A DNA stretch of 64,000 nucleotides from Peptoniphilus duerdenii ATCC BAA-1640. Its GTDB lineage: Bacteria; Bacillota; Clostridia; Tissierellales; Peptoniphilaceae. Below are positions 8,871-17,808 of this stretch, in pieces. Each line of letters opens with the position of its first letter. Within the stretch, counting starts at the first letter, position 1. The position numbers were made by a program, and so were the translations under genes. The stretch lies in assembly GCF_000146345.1 (NCBI RefSeq), contig NZ_GL397071.1, positions 618,894 to 682,893 on the forward strand. Reading direction: 5' to 3'. The notes below the pieces were generated by a model that was given only the letters and a program-made list of their open reading frames with translations, did no database searches and was not told the DNA's origin.

Positions 8871-10892
8871 ATGAAGAAAATAACGATTGCTTTGCTGGGG
8901 CAGCCTAATTCTGGAAAATCGACTTTGTTTAATGGGTTGACAGGCTCAAATCAACATGTTGGAAATTGGCCGGGTAAAACCGTTGAGAAAAAAGAAGGCG
9001 AATTTTCGTATAAAGATACCAATTATACGATTGTGGATTTACCAGGAACTTACGGATTATCAGCAAATTCAGAGGAAGAAGTTATAACAAGAGAATATAT
9101 AGAAACCGGGAACGCAGACCTAATTGCTATTATGGCAGATGCTTCACAATTAAATCGAAGTCTATTTATGCTCTCTGACTACATTGGAATAAATATTCCG
9201 GTTGTCTTAATCATGAACATGATGGATGTTGCTACAAGTCAAGGGAAAAATATAAATATAAAGGGGTTACAAAAATCCTTGAATATACCTGTCATTCCTA
9301 TCGTTGCGGCAGATAAAAAGGAATACAAAGAGTTTTATGCTTTTCTGGAGCATTCAGATAGAGGAAAAATTTTATCTGACGAAAATTTAGAAAGGGCATA
9401 TGAAAATATTGTTGGAGATAACTATAAGCTATTAAAAAAACATATCCCTGATAAAGGTATAGGTGTATTTTCAAAGTCGTGGATTATCGGAAAATTATTA
9501 GATCAGGATGCAAAAGTAATTGCGTTAGTAAAAGATAATGTTGAAAAAGTCGAATTTGAAGAAATAGAGAACGTATTAAAAAGCATAAAAAATGGCAATT
9601 TAATAACCGGTAATTGTAAATTTGAATGGATAGATAAACTTATCAATGCAAATGTTATTCAGAAAAAGAGAGTATTTAAGAGAAGCAAATTTGATCGTAT
9701 AGCCACAAGTAAAGCTTTCGGAAAACCTATGGCTATCGGAGTTATCATTTTAGGATTAGTTGCTTCTATGCTCATCGGATTTCCGCTAATGGGGTTATTT
9801 GGGTTTGTTATACCTAAAATATCAACATTGTTGGCAAAGGGGCTTGTCGCCATTGGAGTATCAAATTGGCTGATTTCACTTTTGTGTGGAGCCGTAATGA
9901 CTGCAATTACTTTTGCATTGCAAATGGCAAGTTATGTATTGGGAATTAGCTTAGTATTTGGATTCTTGGAAGATGTAGGATATATGGCAAGAGTTTCCTA
10001 TGTCTTTGACAACACTATGTCGAAATTAGGATTGCAAGGAAAAGCAATTATGCCGTTCTTGTTAAGTTTCGGCTGTAATATAGGTGGAATCACAGGAACG
10101 AGAGTAATTGATTCATGGGGACAGAGGGTTATGACGATTGCATTATCTTGGGTAGTCCCTTGCGGGTCAACATGGGGAGTAGTCGGGCTTGTTACAGGAA
10201 CATTCTTCGGAAAACAGGCAGTATTTGTGATATTAAGCCTATTTGCAGTTGCTTTTCTACATTTACTAATCACATATAGGATTTTCAGAAAATCGCTTTA
10301 TGAGGGAAGTGAACATTTTGGAATGATTATGGAACTTCCACCATATCACAAGCCACATTGGAAAAATTTACTTTCTTCTGTAATGAATAGGATGGGAAAT
10401 GTACTGAAAAGGGCATTGAGTATCATTATCCTTATTTCTGTTATATTTTGGATTCTTGCCTATACGCCTGATGGAAATATAGCTAACAGCCTTATTTATA
10501 AAGTAGGAACATTTATAGAGCCTGTAACAAGATTGTTTGGGTTACCATGGCAATTATTTATGGCTTTTGTTGCTTCTGCAATGGGAAAAGAATCGGCATT
10601 AGGAGTAATGGCATCATTATTTACTTCTTCAGGAATATGGCATGCAGTTGAGGTTAAAGGGACAGTAGATACCGCTATTCTAAGCAATAATATGTTGACA
10701 ATGATTTCAAAGCCGGAAGCCTTAGCATTTACTTTTGCCTTTTTCTTCAATATGCCTTGTTTGATGGCTCTTGCAGCAACTGCACAGGAAACACATTCAA
10801 GAAAATGGACTCTAAAAATTGCAATGTATTATATTTTATCTGCTTTGGTAATATCAGCTGTAGTATATCGTATAGGAATGCTTATATTTTAA
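8871..10892 (+). CDS. feoB: FeoB ferrous iron transporter
   Basis: A 673-residue membrane GTPase for Fe(II). The N-terminal G domain has the P-loop GQPNSGKST (10-18), DLPG for G3 and NMMD for G4. The C-terminal half has two Gate-like blocks with many membrane segments, including GCNIGGITGTRVIDSWGQR and a second Gly/Pro-rich gate near WVVPCGSTWG. Length and order match standard FeoB. In an anaerobe, soluble Fe(II) uptake by Feo is expected. The co-transcribed ABC pair suggests a second, chelate-based route feeding the same need. Confidence 0.95.
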   Translation: MKKITIALLGQPNSGKSTLFNGLTGSNQHVGNWPGKTVEKKEGEFSYKDTNYTIVDLPGTYGLSANSEEEVITREYIETGNADLIAIMADASQLNRSLFMLSDYIGINIPVVLIMNMMDVATSQGKNINIKGLQKSLNIPVIPIVAADKKEYKEFYAFLEHSDRGKILSDENLERAYENIVGDNYKLLKKHIPDKGIGVFSKSWIIGKLLDQDAKVIALVKDNVEKVEFEEIENVLKSIKNGNLITGNCKFEWIDKLINANVIQKKRVFKRSKFDRIATSKAFGKPMAIGVIILGLVASMLIGFPLMGLFGFVIPKISTLLAKGLVAIGVSNWLISLLCGAVMTAITFALQMASYVLGISLVFGFLEDVGYMARVSYVFDNTMSKLGLQGKAIMPFLLSFGCNIGGITGTRVIDSWGQRVMTIALSWVVPCGSTWGVVGLVTGTFFGKQAVFVILSLFAVAFLHLLITYRIFRKSLYEGSEHFGMIMELPPYHKPHWKNLLSSVMNRMGNVLKRALSIIILISVIFWILAYTPDGNIANSLIYKVGTFIEPVTRLFGLPWQLFMAFVASAMGKESALGVMASLFTSSGIWHAVEVKGTVDTAILSNNMLTMISKPEALAFTFAFFFNMPCLMALAATAQETHSRKWTLKIAMYYILSALVISAVVYRIGMLIF

Positions 10893-10905
10893 AGGAGGAA
10901 TAAAC

Positions 10906-11130
10906 GTGTTAATACAATTATTGGAACTTCTTAAAGAAAATAGAGTGTATAGTTTGCAAGAATTATGTGAATTAACTAATAGAAATCTTGATGATATAAA
11001 AATAGAAATAGAATATCTAGAAAATAATGGTTATATCAGGAAAATTCAAAAAAATACTTATTGTGAAAATAAAAAGTGCAATTTATGCAAGATTTCTATT
11101 GAAGATGGTGATTGTTGGGAGATTCTTTGA
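10906..11130 (+). CDS. FeoC-like winged-helix protein with C-terminal cysteines
   Basis: This 74-residue protein starts with a small winged-helix (LLELLKENRVYSLQELCELT) and has four clustered cysteines after it (YCENKKCNLCK, then DCWE). FeoC proteins have this build and can hold an Fe-S cluster that stabilises or regulates FeoB. The GTG start is 8 bases after AAAGGAGG and 13 bp after feoB. The sequence is divergent, so the name rests on architecture and position. Confidence 0.75.
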   Translation: MLIQLLELLKENRVYSLQELCELTNRNLDDIKIEIEYLENNGYIRKIQKNTYCENKKCNLCKISIEDGDCWEIL

Positions 11131-11511
11131 AGTATTCCATAGACAATTTTTAAATGGTATATATATGTTATACAATTGAGATATTTGCTAGTAAATATAG
11201 TTCTTTAACATCTAACTTTGATGAACAAAACTTTTAAGGGGGAATATTTAGTATAAGGAAGAAAGTAGGGAAATAGTATGGGTAAAATATTTTTATTATC
11301 AAGAAAAAATCATAAGTATATTTTATGTTTTTCTAAAGCAAATCTGATTTCCATCTTTTACCCTTTTTAAAGTATTAAAAACTGAATATATAGAAAGTCA
11401 AAGAGCTTTTAATTGGTTACATTCAAGAGGTCTTCGCATGTCAAAATGTCGAGGACCTCCTTTTTTTATGCTCAAAAATCGAAAAACGAGTTAAAAAAGG
11501 AGGACCAAAGT
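11131..11511. other. Gap: end of Feo operon, left edge of mobile element
   Basis: No convincing gene is seen. A 30-codon open frame at 11278 (MGKIFLL...) lacks a good ribosome site. GGGTAAAA at 11280-11287 repeats at 18681-18688, where the ECF ATPase gene is broken, so this is a weak candidate for the left junction of the element. Confidence 0.35.
11427..11467 (+). terminator. Strong hairpin terminator/attenuator ahead of the sigma-like gene
   Basis: GAGGTCTTCG (11427-11436) pairs with CGAGGACCTC (11450-11459), with a further CAT/ATG pair inside the loop, followed by seven Ts. It lies 45 bases before the downstream start, so it is either the end of an incoming transcript or an attenuator. 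Confidence 0.7.
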
Positions 11512-11919
11512 ATGTCAGATAATGATAAAGAAAAATACATTTATGTTAAAGGTAAAAAGTTCTATGTTTCCGATGAAGTGTATAGAGCATATAAAAAAGA
11601 GCTTAATCATGAAGCTCATTTGAAAAGATTAGATAGAAAGCATAAGGTGTTTCATTTTGGAGATTATAATATAAGTGTTGTAGATATTGCAGATAATACA
11701 GTTGATGTTGAAAAAATCATTGAAACCAAAATGCGTATAGAAGATTTGTATCGTGCATTAGACAGTCTAAATGACGAAGAGAGAAACCTAATTAAATCAC
11801 TGTATTTTGAGGATAAAACTCTCACAGAAGTTGCAAAGAAAGAAGATACAAATCCGATGAAAATCAGTAGATTAAGAAATAAGGTTTTAGAGAAACTGAG
11901 AAAACTTTTGGATAGGTAA
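11512..11919 (+). CDS. Sigma-70 region 4-like regulator of a mobile element
   Basis: A 135-residue protein ending in a sigma region 4-type helix-turn-helix (LYRALDSLNDEERNLIKSLYF, then TLTEVAKKE and MKISRLRNKVLEKLRKLL). No region 2 is present, so it is a helper or stand-alone regulator of the type common in clostridial integrative elements. The ATG at 11512 is preferred over the longer frame from 11413 because AAAAAAGGAGGA precedes it by 7 bases and the earlier frame runs through the hairpin. It leads the recombinase module. Confidence 0.75.
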   Translation: MSDNDKEKYIYVKGKKFYVSDEVYRAYKKELNHEAHLKRLDRKHKVFHFGDYNISVVDIADNTVDVEKIIETKMRIEDLYRALDSLNDEERNLIKSLYFEDKTLTEVAKKEDTNPMKISRLRNKVLEKLRKLLDR

Positions 11920-11949
11920 ATCAACTAGAGGGCAGGGGAAAATATCTCT

Positions 11950-12386
11950 GTCCTCTATTTTTTAAAAATTTTTCAAAAAATATTCAAAAAAGTGTTAAAA
12001 ATTGTCCTGAAAGTAAGGTTTATATATAGAGGGACTTTTATACCTCGTTATATATAGATTTGAACCTTGACAACTGAATAGACCAAGACAGGACATTAAC
12101 CATTTGTGGAGCTTTATAATTTCTTCGCCATGACTTTTCTGCTGATAAGGATTTCGGCTTAAATAAATACTCTAGTTAAAAGAAGGATAAAAGAAAACGA
12201 GCGACAAAAAGAAATTATATATTCAGCCTAGGAAACTGATGCATTGAAGCAAATGGGGATAATGATACTTCTACAGTTGTTGCCGGCTCATCTTGAAAAG
12301 GGGCGGTGGTGAAATTCCAATGTCGTGGCCTACACGCCTGTTAATGTCAAAAAACTTAAAAAAATTAAAGATAAGGAGAAGATATT
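11950..12386 (+). ncRNA. Long leader, candidate structured RNA, upstream of the recombinase module
   Basis: These 430 bp lack an ORF and are richer in G and C in their second half than the surrounding AT-rich genes. They begin with repeated AT-rich palindrome-like pieces (ATATATAGAGGGAC, CGTTATATATAG) and a CTTGACAACTGAATAG segment. The right part (12300-12345) can fold as GGCG..TG pairing with CACGCC. Leaders of this type precede recombination genes in clostridial integrative elements. I did not match it to a named RNA family. Confidence 0.35.
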
Positions 12387-12554
12387 ATGTGTGATGAACA
12401 TAATATAAATACAGAAATGAAAACAGATAAAAAAGATAAACAGATGATAAATCAAATTGATGGTTGGAATATAGAAGTTAAATTTAATGAAAATGGATTT
12501 AGTTTAGAAAATTTAGTAGAGGAATACATCAAAGAAAAAATTTCTGTCTATTAG
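12387..12554 (+). CDS. TnpW-like small transposon protein
   Basis: A 55-residue protein with an AAGGAGAAG ribosome site 7 bases before the ATG at 12387. The charged N-terminal half is followed by GWNIEVKFNENGFSLENLVEE. This resembles the short TnpW-type proteins carried by Tn4451-like serine-recombinase transposons: one beta-strand pair, then an amphipathic helix. Position just upstream of the recombinases supports this. The function of the family is unknown. Confidence 0.5.
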   Translation: MCDEHNINTEMKTDKKDKQMINQIDGWNIEVKFNENGFSLENLVEEYIKEKISVY

Positions 12555-12596
12555 GGGCTGACAAAAAATATAAGGAGCGTTATAATATTTTTGTGG

Positions 12597-12652
12597 AAGC
12601 CTAACCTTGGTTCGATTTATTGTATGTAAATTGAATTAAAGGAGGCTTTTTT
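12597..12652 (+). promoter_or_regulatory. Hairpin that can mask the first recombinase's ribosome site
   Basis: AAGCCT at 12597-12602 is complementary to AGGCTT at 12643-12648, which overlaps the AAAGGAGG Shine-Dalgarno and is followed by TTTT before the ATG at 12653. The structure could act as a terminator and a translation lock at once. Confidence 0.45.
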
Positions 12653-14371
12653 ATGTTTAAAAACAATTTAGCAAAAGAAAATTTGGCAGTTATGTATTTA
12701 AGATTATCAAAAGAAGATGGCGAAAAAACAGAAAGTAACTCTATATCCAATCAAAGAGAAATTATAAACTCTTATGCAAGAAAAAATCAAATTACAATGA
12801 TCAAAGAGTATGTTGATGATGGATATTCAGGTGCAAATTTTGATCGTCCCAATTTTAAAGAAATGATAAAGGATGCCTATGCTAGAAAGTTTAATACAAT
12901 TATTGTAAAGGACTTATCGAGATTCGGAAGAGATTATATAGAAGCAGGAAAATATATTCAAAGAATATTTCCAGAAAACGGGATAAGATTTATATCTATA
13001 AACGACAATTACGATAGTAAAAGTGCAGATATAAACGATACACACCTTATACTTCCTATAAAAAACTTCATCAATGATAGTTATTGCCGAGATATTTCCA
13101 ATAAGGTAAAAAGCTCTCAAAAGATAAAAAGAGAAAAAGGAGACTTTATCAGTGCTTTTGCACCTTATGGATATAAAAAGTCTGAGGAGAATAAAAACAA
13201 GTTAGTGATTGATAAAGAGATATCGGATATTATCAAAAATATATTTGATATGAAACTCTTGGGATATTCCTCAAAGGCAATTGCAGATGAACTAAATCAT
13301 TTAGGAGTTTTAACTCCAAGAAAATATAAAGAAAGTCAAGGATTTAAGTGTAATGGATTTCAAAATACAAAAGGCGGAAATTGGTCAGCAAAGACAGTAA
13401 ATAGAATTATAGAAAATGAAGTATATATTGGAAATACCTTACAGGGAAAGAGTGTTACTTTAAGTTATAAAAATAAAAAGCAGATAGAAAAAGAGAAAGA
13501 AGAATGGATAAGAGCAGAAAATACCCATGAAGCAATTATAAGTAAAGAAGTTTTTACTATTGCAAATACTATGTTAAAAAGAGATTTGAATAATTCTCGT
13601 GGAAAGGACAAAATTGATATTTTTACAGGAATGCTTTTTTGTAAAGAATGTGGAAGTTCTTTGATTAGAAGGACTGTAAAGTATAAAAAAAGAGAAGAGA
13701 TATTCTATATCTGTTCAAAGTACAACAAGGAAAAATCTTGCACAAGACACAGCATAAAAGAAAAAACCTTGATAAAAGCAGTATCTAAAATAATGAAGTC
13801 CTACATTGAATTTAATGAAAATCTATATTCTAAAGTTCAGCGTATAGATATAAATAAAAATTTGAAAGACAATCAAATTCCTATACTAAAACGAGAAAAA
13901 GCAATGACAGAAGAACTCTTATCTTCCCTATACCTTGATCTAAAAGAAGATGTTATTAGTAAAGAAGAATATCAACTTTTTAGGAAAAACTATACAGAGA
14001 AATTGACTAAATTAGATGAAAGTATCGAGTATAGATTAAAAAAACAGGAAGATACTAAGGAGAAGATTGACAAAAATAAGAGTTGGATCATCGACATTAA
14101 CAAGTATAAAAATTTATCTGAAATAGATAGATTGTCTGTTGTGATGCTTATTGATAAAATTTTTATTTCTGAATATAAGACGATAGATGTTAGATTTAAT
14201 CATACTGAAGAATTGTCTTTACTTGAAGAAATGACAAAAACGGATAAGCCTGATATTAAAACTAACACTATAAAAAAGAAAAGTATCGATAAAAGCAGGA
14301 AGTCAAAAACTATCCCCACTGTTATGAATAAAAGTCTTGTAAGTGCTGAAAGTGAGGTATGCTGTGGCTAG
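12653..14371 (+). CDS. Large serine recombinase 1 of 3
   Basis: A 572-residue resolvase/invertase-type recombinase. The catalytic serine is Ser19 in YLRLS, and SRFGRD is the conserved arginine block. A recombinase domain follows, then a zinc ribbon (FCKECGSSLIRR ... CSKYNKEKSC). After that comes a coiled-coil region (about 410-490), which large serine integrases use for synapsis control. Length is normal. It is the first of three overlapping recombinases. In related integrative elements the set may be needed together for excision or insertion, so no single target can be assigned. Confidence 0.9.
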   Translation: MFKNNLAKENLAVMYLRLSKEDGEKTESNSISNQREIINSYARKNQITMIKEYVDDGYSGANFDRPNFKEMIKDAYARKFNTIIVKDLSRFGRDYIEAGKYIQRIFPENGIRFISINDNYDSKSADINDTHLILPIKNFINDSYCRDISNKVKSSQKIKREKGDFISAFAPYGYKKSEENKNKLVIDKEISDIIKNIFDMKLLGYSSKAIADELNHLGVLTPRKYKESQGFKCNGFQNTKGGNWSAKTVNRIIENEVYIGNTLQGKSVTLSYKNKKQIEKEKEEWIRAENTHEAIISKEVFTIANTMLKRDLNNSRGKDKIDIFTGMLFCKECGSSLIRRTVKYKKREEIFYICSKYNKEKSCTRHSIKEKTLIKAVSKIMKSYIEFNENLYSKVQRIDINKNLKDNQIPILKREKAMTEELLSSLYLDLKEDVISKEEYQLFRKNYTEKLTKLDESIEYRLKKQEDTKEKIDKNKSWIIDINKYKNLSEIDRLSVVMLIDKIFISEYKTIDVRFNHTEELSLLEEMTKTDKPDIKTNTIKKKSIDKSRKSKTIPTVMNKSLVSAESEVCCG

Positions 14372-16106
14372 AACAAAAAATAGGCATATATCACAATCAG
14401 AAACAGAAGTTGGAAAAGTGATTGAAAAAATATACATTGCCGGTATTTATGCTAGATTATCACAGGAAAGAAAGGAAGCTTACAGGGATAAAAGTAATTC
14501 ACTTGAAATGCAGGAAGAACTTTGTATAAATGCTGCAAACGAAAAAGATATAAAGATTTTAAGAGTGTACAAGGACTATGAGTATTCTGGAACAAATTTT
14601 AAAAGACCTGCATTTATTGAAATGATGGAAGATATCCGAACAGGTAGGATAAATTGTATAATCGTAAAAGATATGTCAAGGTTTGGTAGAGAGTATTTAG
14701 AAATCTCAAACTATATCGAAAAAGTATTTCCATTTTTGGGAGTTCGATTTATTTCCGTAAATGATAATCTAGATACTAAAGACGGTATAAAATCAGATCA
14801 GAGTTATGAAATAGCAATAAAAAATATCTTCAATGATTTATACGCAAAAGATATTTCAAAGAAAATAAAAGCCTCTAAAGAAATAAAAATGAAACAAGGG
14901 TCTTTTATAGGAGCGATGGCTCCGTATGGCTATAAGGTTGATAAAATTGATGGTAAAAGAGTTCTGGTGATGGACGAACAGGTAGCAGATGTAGTAAGAC
15001 TTATCTTTTATATGGCAAGTCAAAGAAAATCCAATATGCAAATAGCAAGAGAATTGACTAAAACATATACAACACCTGATGAATATAAAAGAACAGGTAA
15101 AATTTTTAAGGATAAAGACGATACAAAACAATGGGATATTTCTCATATATCAAAAATGCTTTCTGATGAAGTATATATTGGGAATTTGATTCAAAGAGTA
15201 TACTCAAATAGACATGATCCAAGTAGGAAAAGTAAGTTTCGTGATAAAGGAGAGTGGATTATAACAGAGAACACCCATGAAGGTTTGATAGACAAAACTA
15301 CATTTGAAAATATCAGAGATATAAAGGAGAAAAAACAAAACTATCTACCTTACCATTCACTGAAAAACATAATAAAAGACGGAAAAGAAAATGTTGGAAT
15401 AAAAATTCAAAGAGATTATAAAAAAGAAGGAAAGTATGATGACCTCATACAGTGCAGTGTTTGTGGAAGATATTTGAAAAAACGATATGGACCACGAGGA
15501 CTGAAATATCATGATGAGATTTGCTATTGCTATTATTGTAAAGGTGGAGACAGATTAAACTTAGAAAAATCTCATGTAAGAATATACGAAACAGACCTCG
15601 ACAAAATTTTAGTAGATACCTTAAAAAGACTGTTTTCATGCTTTTATAAAAAGGATAAAAGATTACAACTAAAAATATATTTAGAAAATATAAGTGCTGA
15701 AAAGATAAATCAAGTTTCTATAAAAACAGATGTAAATAATAAAAAGATTGCTTCTCTTAGTATCAATCTGCAAGAACAATATGAAAACTATGTTAAAGGA
15801 GAGGTTCTTTTAAGTGATTTTAAAATAGAAAGTAAAAAAATAAATAATCAAATAAAAACCTTAAAAAATGAATTAAAAGTTTTTGATGATAGAATAAGAA
15901 ATATAAAAAAGAAAAAAAGAGAAATTATAGAATTTATAGATGTACTATTTTGCTGCTTGGATGCTAAAAGCATAGAAGTTGATAAAGAATTGGTCGATAC
16001 ATTAATTAGCCATATAGAAATATCAGAGTATAAGCAGGTTACCATATATTTTAAGTTTAAACTTGATAAAGATGTGGGAAAGCAGTTGGAGGTAGAGCAT
16101 GAATAA
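14364..16106 (+). CDS. Large serine recombinase 2 of 3
   Basis: The catalytic serine lies in IYARLS, followed by DMSRFGREYLE, a recombinase domain and a zinc ribbon with CSVCGRYLKKR and CYCYYC. A coiled coil precedes the C-terminus. I place the start at the GTG at 14364, because GTGAGG precedes it at the right distance; a longer GTG start at 14343 is possible. It overlaps recombinase 1 by 8 bp (with the 14364 start) and recombinase 3 by 8 bp, consistent with translational coupling. Confidence 0.9.
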   Translation: MARTKNRHISQSETEVGKVIEKIYIAGIYARLSQERKEAYRDKSNSLEMQEELCINAANEKDIKILRVYKDYEYSGTNFKRPAFIEMMEDIRTGRINCIIVKDMSRFGREYLEISNYIEKVFPFLGVRFISVNDNLDTKDGIKSDQSYEIAIKNIFNDLYAKDISKKIKASKEIKMKQGSFIGAMAPYGYKVDKIDGKRVLVMDEQVADVVRLIFYMASQRKSNMQIARELTKTYTTPDEYKRTGKIFKDKDDTKQWDISHISKMLSDEVYIGNLIQRVYSNRHDPSRKSKFRDKGEWIITENTHEGLIDKTTFENIRDIKEKKQNYLPYHSLKNIIKDGKENVGIKIQRDYKKEGKYDDLIQCSVCGRYLKKRYGPRGLKYHDEICYCYYCKGGDRLNLEKSHVRIYETDLDKILVDTLKRLFSCFYKKDKRLQLKIYLENISAEKINQVSIKTDVNNKKIASLSINLQEQYENYVKGEVLLSDFKIESKKINNQIKTLKNELKVFDDRIRNIKKKKREIIEFIDVLFCCLDAKSIEVDKELVDTLISHIEISEYKQVTIYFKFKLDKDVGKQLEVEHE

Positions 16107-17619
16107 GATAGCTATATATTTAAGACTTTCTGAAGAAGATTATCACAAAGTAGATGAAAGTGAAAGTATAGCAAATCAAAGAGATTATATAAAAAGCTAC
16201 ATTGAAAATGAAACATCTTTAAAAAGTTGTGAAATAGAAGAATATGTAGATGATGGATATTCTGCCACTAATACAAATAGACCTTCATTTTTAAGGCTTA
16301 TTGAGGATATAAAGATTGGTAAAGTAGGAACTATAATTGTAAAAGATATGTCTAGGTTTTCAAGAGATTATATTTTGCTTGGGGATTACTTAAGCAATAT
16401 ATTACCATTTCTAAAAATACGATTTATTGCTATTAATGACAACTATGATTCTTTAAAAGAACAAGGTAATGGCTTAGATACAGATACACAGTTTAAGACA
16501 TTGTATTATGATTTATTCAGTAAGGAATTATCTGAAAAGGTAAGAAGTTCTATTAAGCAAATTAAATCGCAGGGGAAAAATATAAATTGGGCAGCACCTT
16601 TTGGATATATTAAAGATCCTAAAGATAAACATAGTATCATCATTGATGAAAAAACAGCTTTTATAGTTAAAGAAGCTTTTGATTTATTGCTAAAAGGATA
16701 TTCCTGTATTCAAGTGGCTAATATATTTAATGAAAAAGGTTATATTACACGCTCTGAACGAAAAGAAGAACTGAAACTTTCTGATTATACTGGAAATTTA
16801 ATTACTGGAAGTGAGGTAAAGAAAAGAGTTTGGACAAATGCAGCTATCTCACAGATTACAAGGAACGAACTATATACAGGAGATTATGTATATAATAAAT
16901 TCAAAGAAACAAAAATAGGTGGAAGAAAAAGAATTTTACTTCCTGAAGAGGAGTGGAAAATACTTCCAAATACCCATGAAGCGATTATTTCAAGAGAAGT
17001 GTTTGATAAGGTTAAGAAAATAAAAGAAAAACGAAGTTTTGGGGGATATACAGGAAACAAAAATCGTTCTATTTTTTCTGATAAGATTTTTTGTAAAGAA
17101 TGTGGTAGACATATGAGTTTACGATGTGACAGTAGACAAAAGAAGAATTCTGATAAAATATACAAGTATAAAAGTTATTATTGTAATTTATGTAAAGCTG
17201 AGAAAACACCAAACAATATCAAAGAGAAAGATATTATTGAACTTATAAAACCCAAATTAAAAGATTTTAAGATTCAAAACACATTAAATGAAGAGAAAGT
17301 TATAGAACACAAGAATGTGAAAGACGAGATTTTAAAGGAAATATCCATATTAAACAGTAATTTACAAATCATCTATGAAAACTATAAAAAGAAAAATATT
17401 TCAAAAGAGGACTATTTAAAGGAAAAAACTTTTATCCAAGATAAAAAGATATTATTGGAGAGTAAATTGGAAGAATTGAAGTCAGAGAAGATTGATCCAA
17501 GGAAAGAAACGGATATTACAGTCTTAGACGAAGAAAGTTTATTGAAGGCTTATTTAGACAATAAAATTGATAAGATAATTGTATCAAGAAGTGGAGAAAT
17601 AGAAATTGTAGAAATATAG
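16099..17619 (+). CDS. Large serine recombinase 3 of 3
   Basis: At 506 residues this is the shortest of the trio. The catalytic serine is Ser11 in YLRLS, followed by DMSRFSRDYI, a recombinase domain, a zinc ribbon (FCKECGRHMSLRC ... YYCNLCK) and a coiled coil (about 395-460). GGAGGTAGAGC precedes the ATG at 16099. The three proteins are clearly paralogous but well diverged, so they are not a recent duplication. No relaxase, replication or conjugation gene is visible in the window, so the element is either small and mobilised in trans or decayed. Confidence 0.9.
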   Translation: MNKIAIYLRLSEEDYHKVDESESIANQRDYIKSYIENETSLKSCEIEEYVDDGYSATNTNRPSFLRLIEDIKIGKVGTIIVKDMSRFSRDYILLGDYLSNILPFLKIRFIAINDNYDSLKEQGNGLDTDTQFKTLYYDLFSKELSEKVRSSIKQIKSQGKNINWAAPFGYIKDPKDKHSIIIDEKTAFIVKEAFDLLLKGYSCIQVANIFNEKGYITRSERKEELKLSDYTGNLITGSEVKKRVWTNAAISQITRNELYTGDYVYNKFKETKIGGRKRILLPEEEWKILPNTHEAIISREVFDKVKKIKEKRSFGGYTGNKNRSIFSDKIFCKECGRHMSLRCDSRQKKNSDKIYKYKSYYCNLCKAEKTPNNIKEKDIIELIKPKLKDFKIQNTLNEEKVIEHKNVKDEILKEISILNSNLQIIYENYKKKNISKEDYLKEKTFIQDKKILLESKLEELKSEKIDPRKETDITVLDEESLLKAYLDNKIDKIIVSRSGEIEIVEI

Positions 17620-17637
17620 ATGAATAGTATTAAAAGT

Positions 17638-17732
17638 AACTCATAATCTCGCCAACTTTAATTTTAATACGCCAAAATGTAAATAATGGCGAGAAAATTT
17701 GCGGAAATAAATAGTACTGTTTACTATGAGTT
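17638..17732. repeat. Nested inverted repeats after the recombinase trio
   Basis: The outer arms are AACTCATA (17638-17645) and TATGAGTT (17725-17732). The inner arms are CTCGCCA (17648-17654) and TGGCGAG (17687-17693). The figure sits directly after the last recombinase and directly before TAGGGTAAA, so a recombinase binding or attachment region is plausible. It could also be a transcription terminator without a T-run. Confidence 0.5.
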
Positions 17733-17734
17733 GA

Positions 17735-17743
17735 TAGGGTAAA
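17735..17743. repeat. TAGGGTAAA direct repeat, copy 1 (candidate attachment core)
   Basis: The same nine bases recur at 18679-18687, where the ECF ATPase gene is cut. The 944-bp interval between them holds only the KilA-N gene. Nine bases may match by chance in AT-rich DNA, so the link is suggestive only. Confidence 0.35.
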
Positions 17744-17808
17744 GATTTAGGAACAAACAAAAAAATGATATAATTATAGTTAAAATGAGATATTGTGAGG
17801 TGATTTTT

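Noticed and set aside
11278-11370. 30-codon open frame MGKIFLL...
   Set aside because: Weak ribosome site, no similarity I can recognise, and it lies in the junction DNA of the element.
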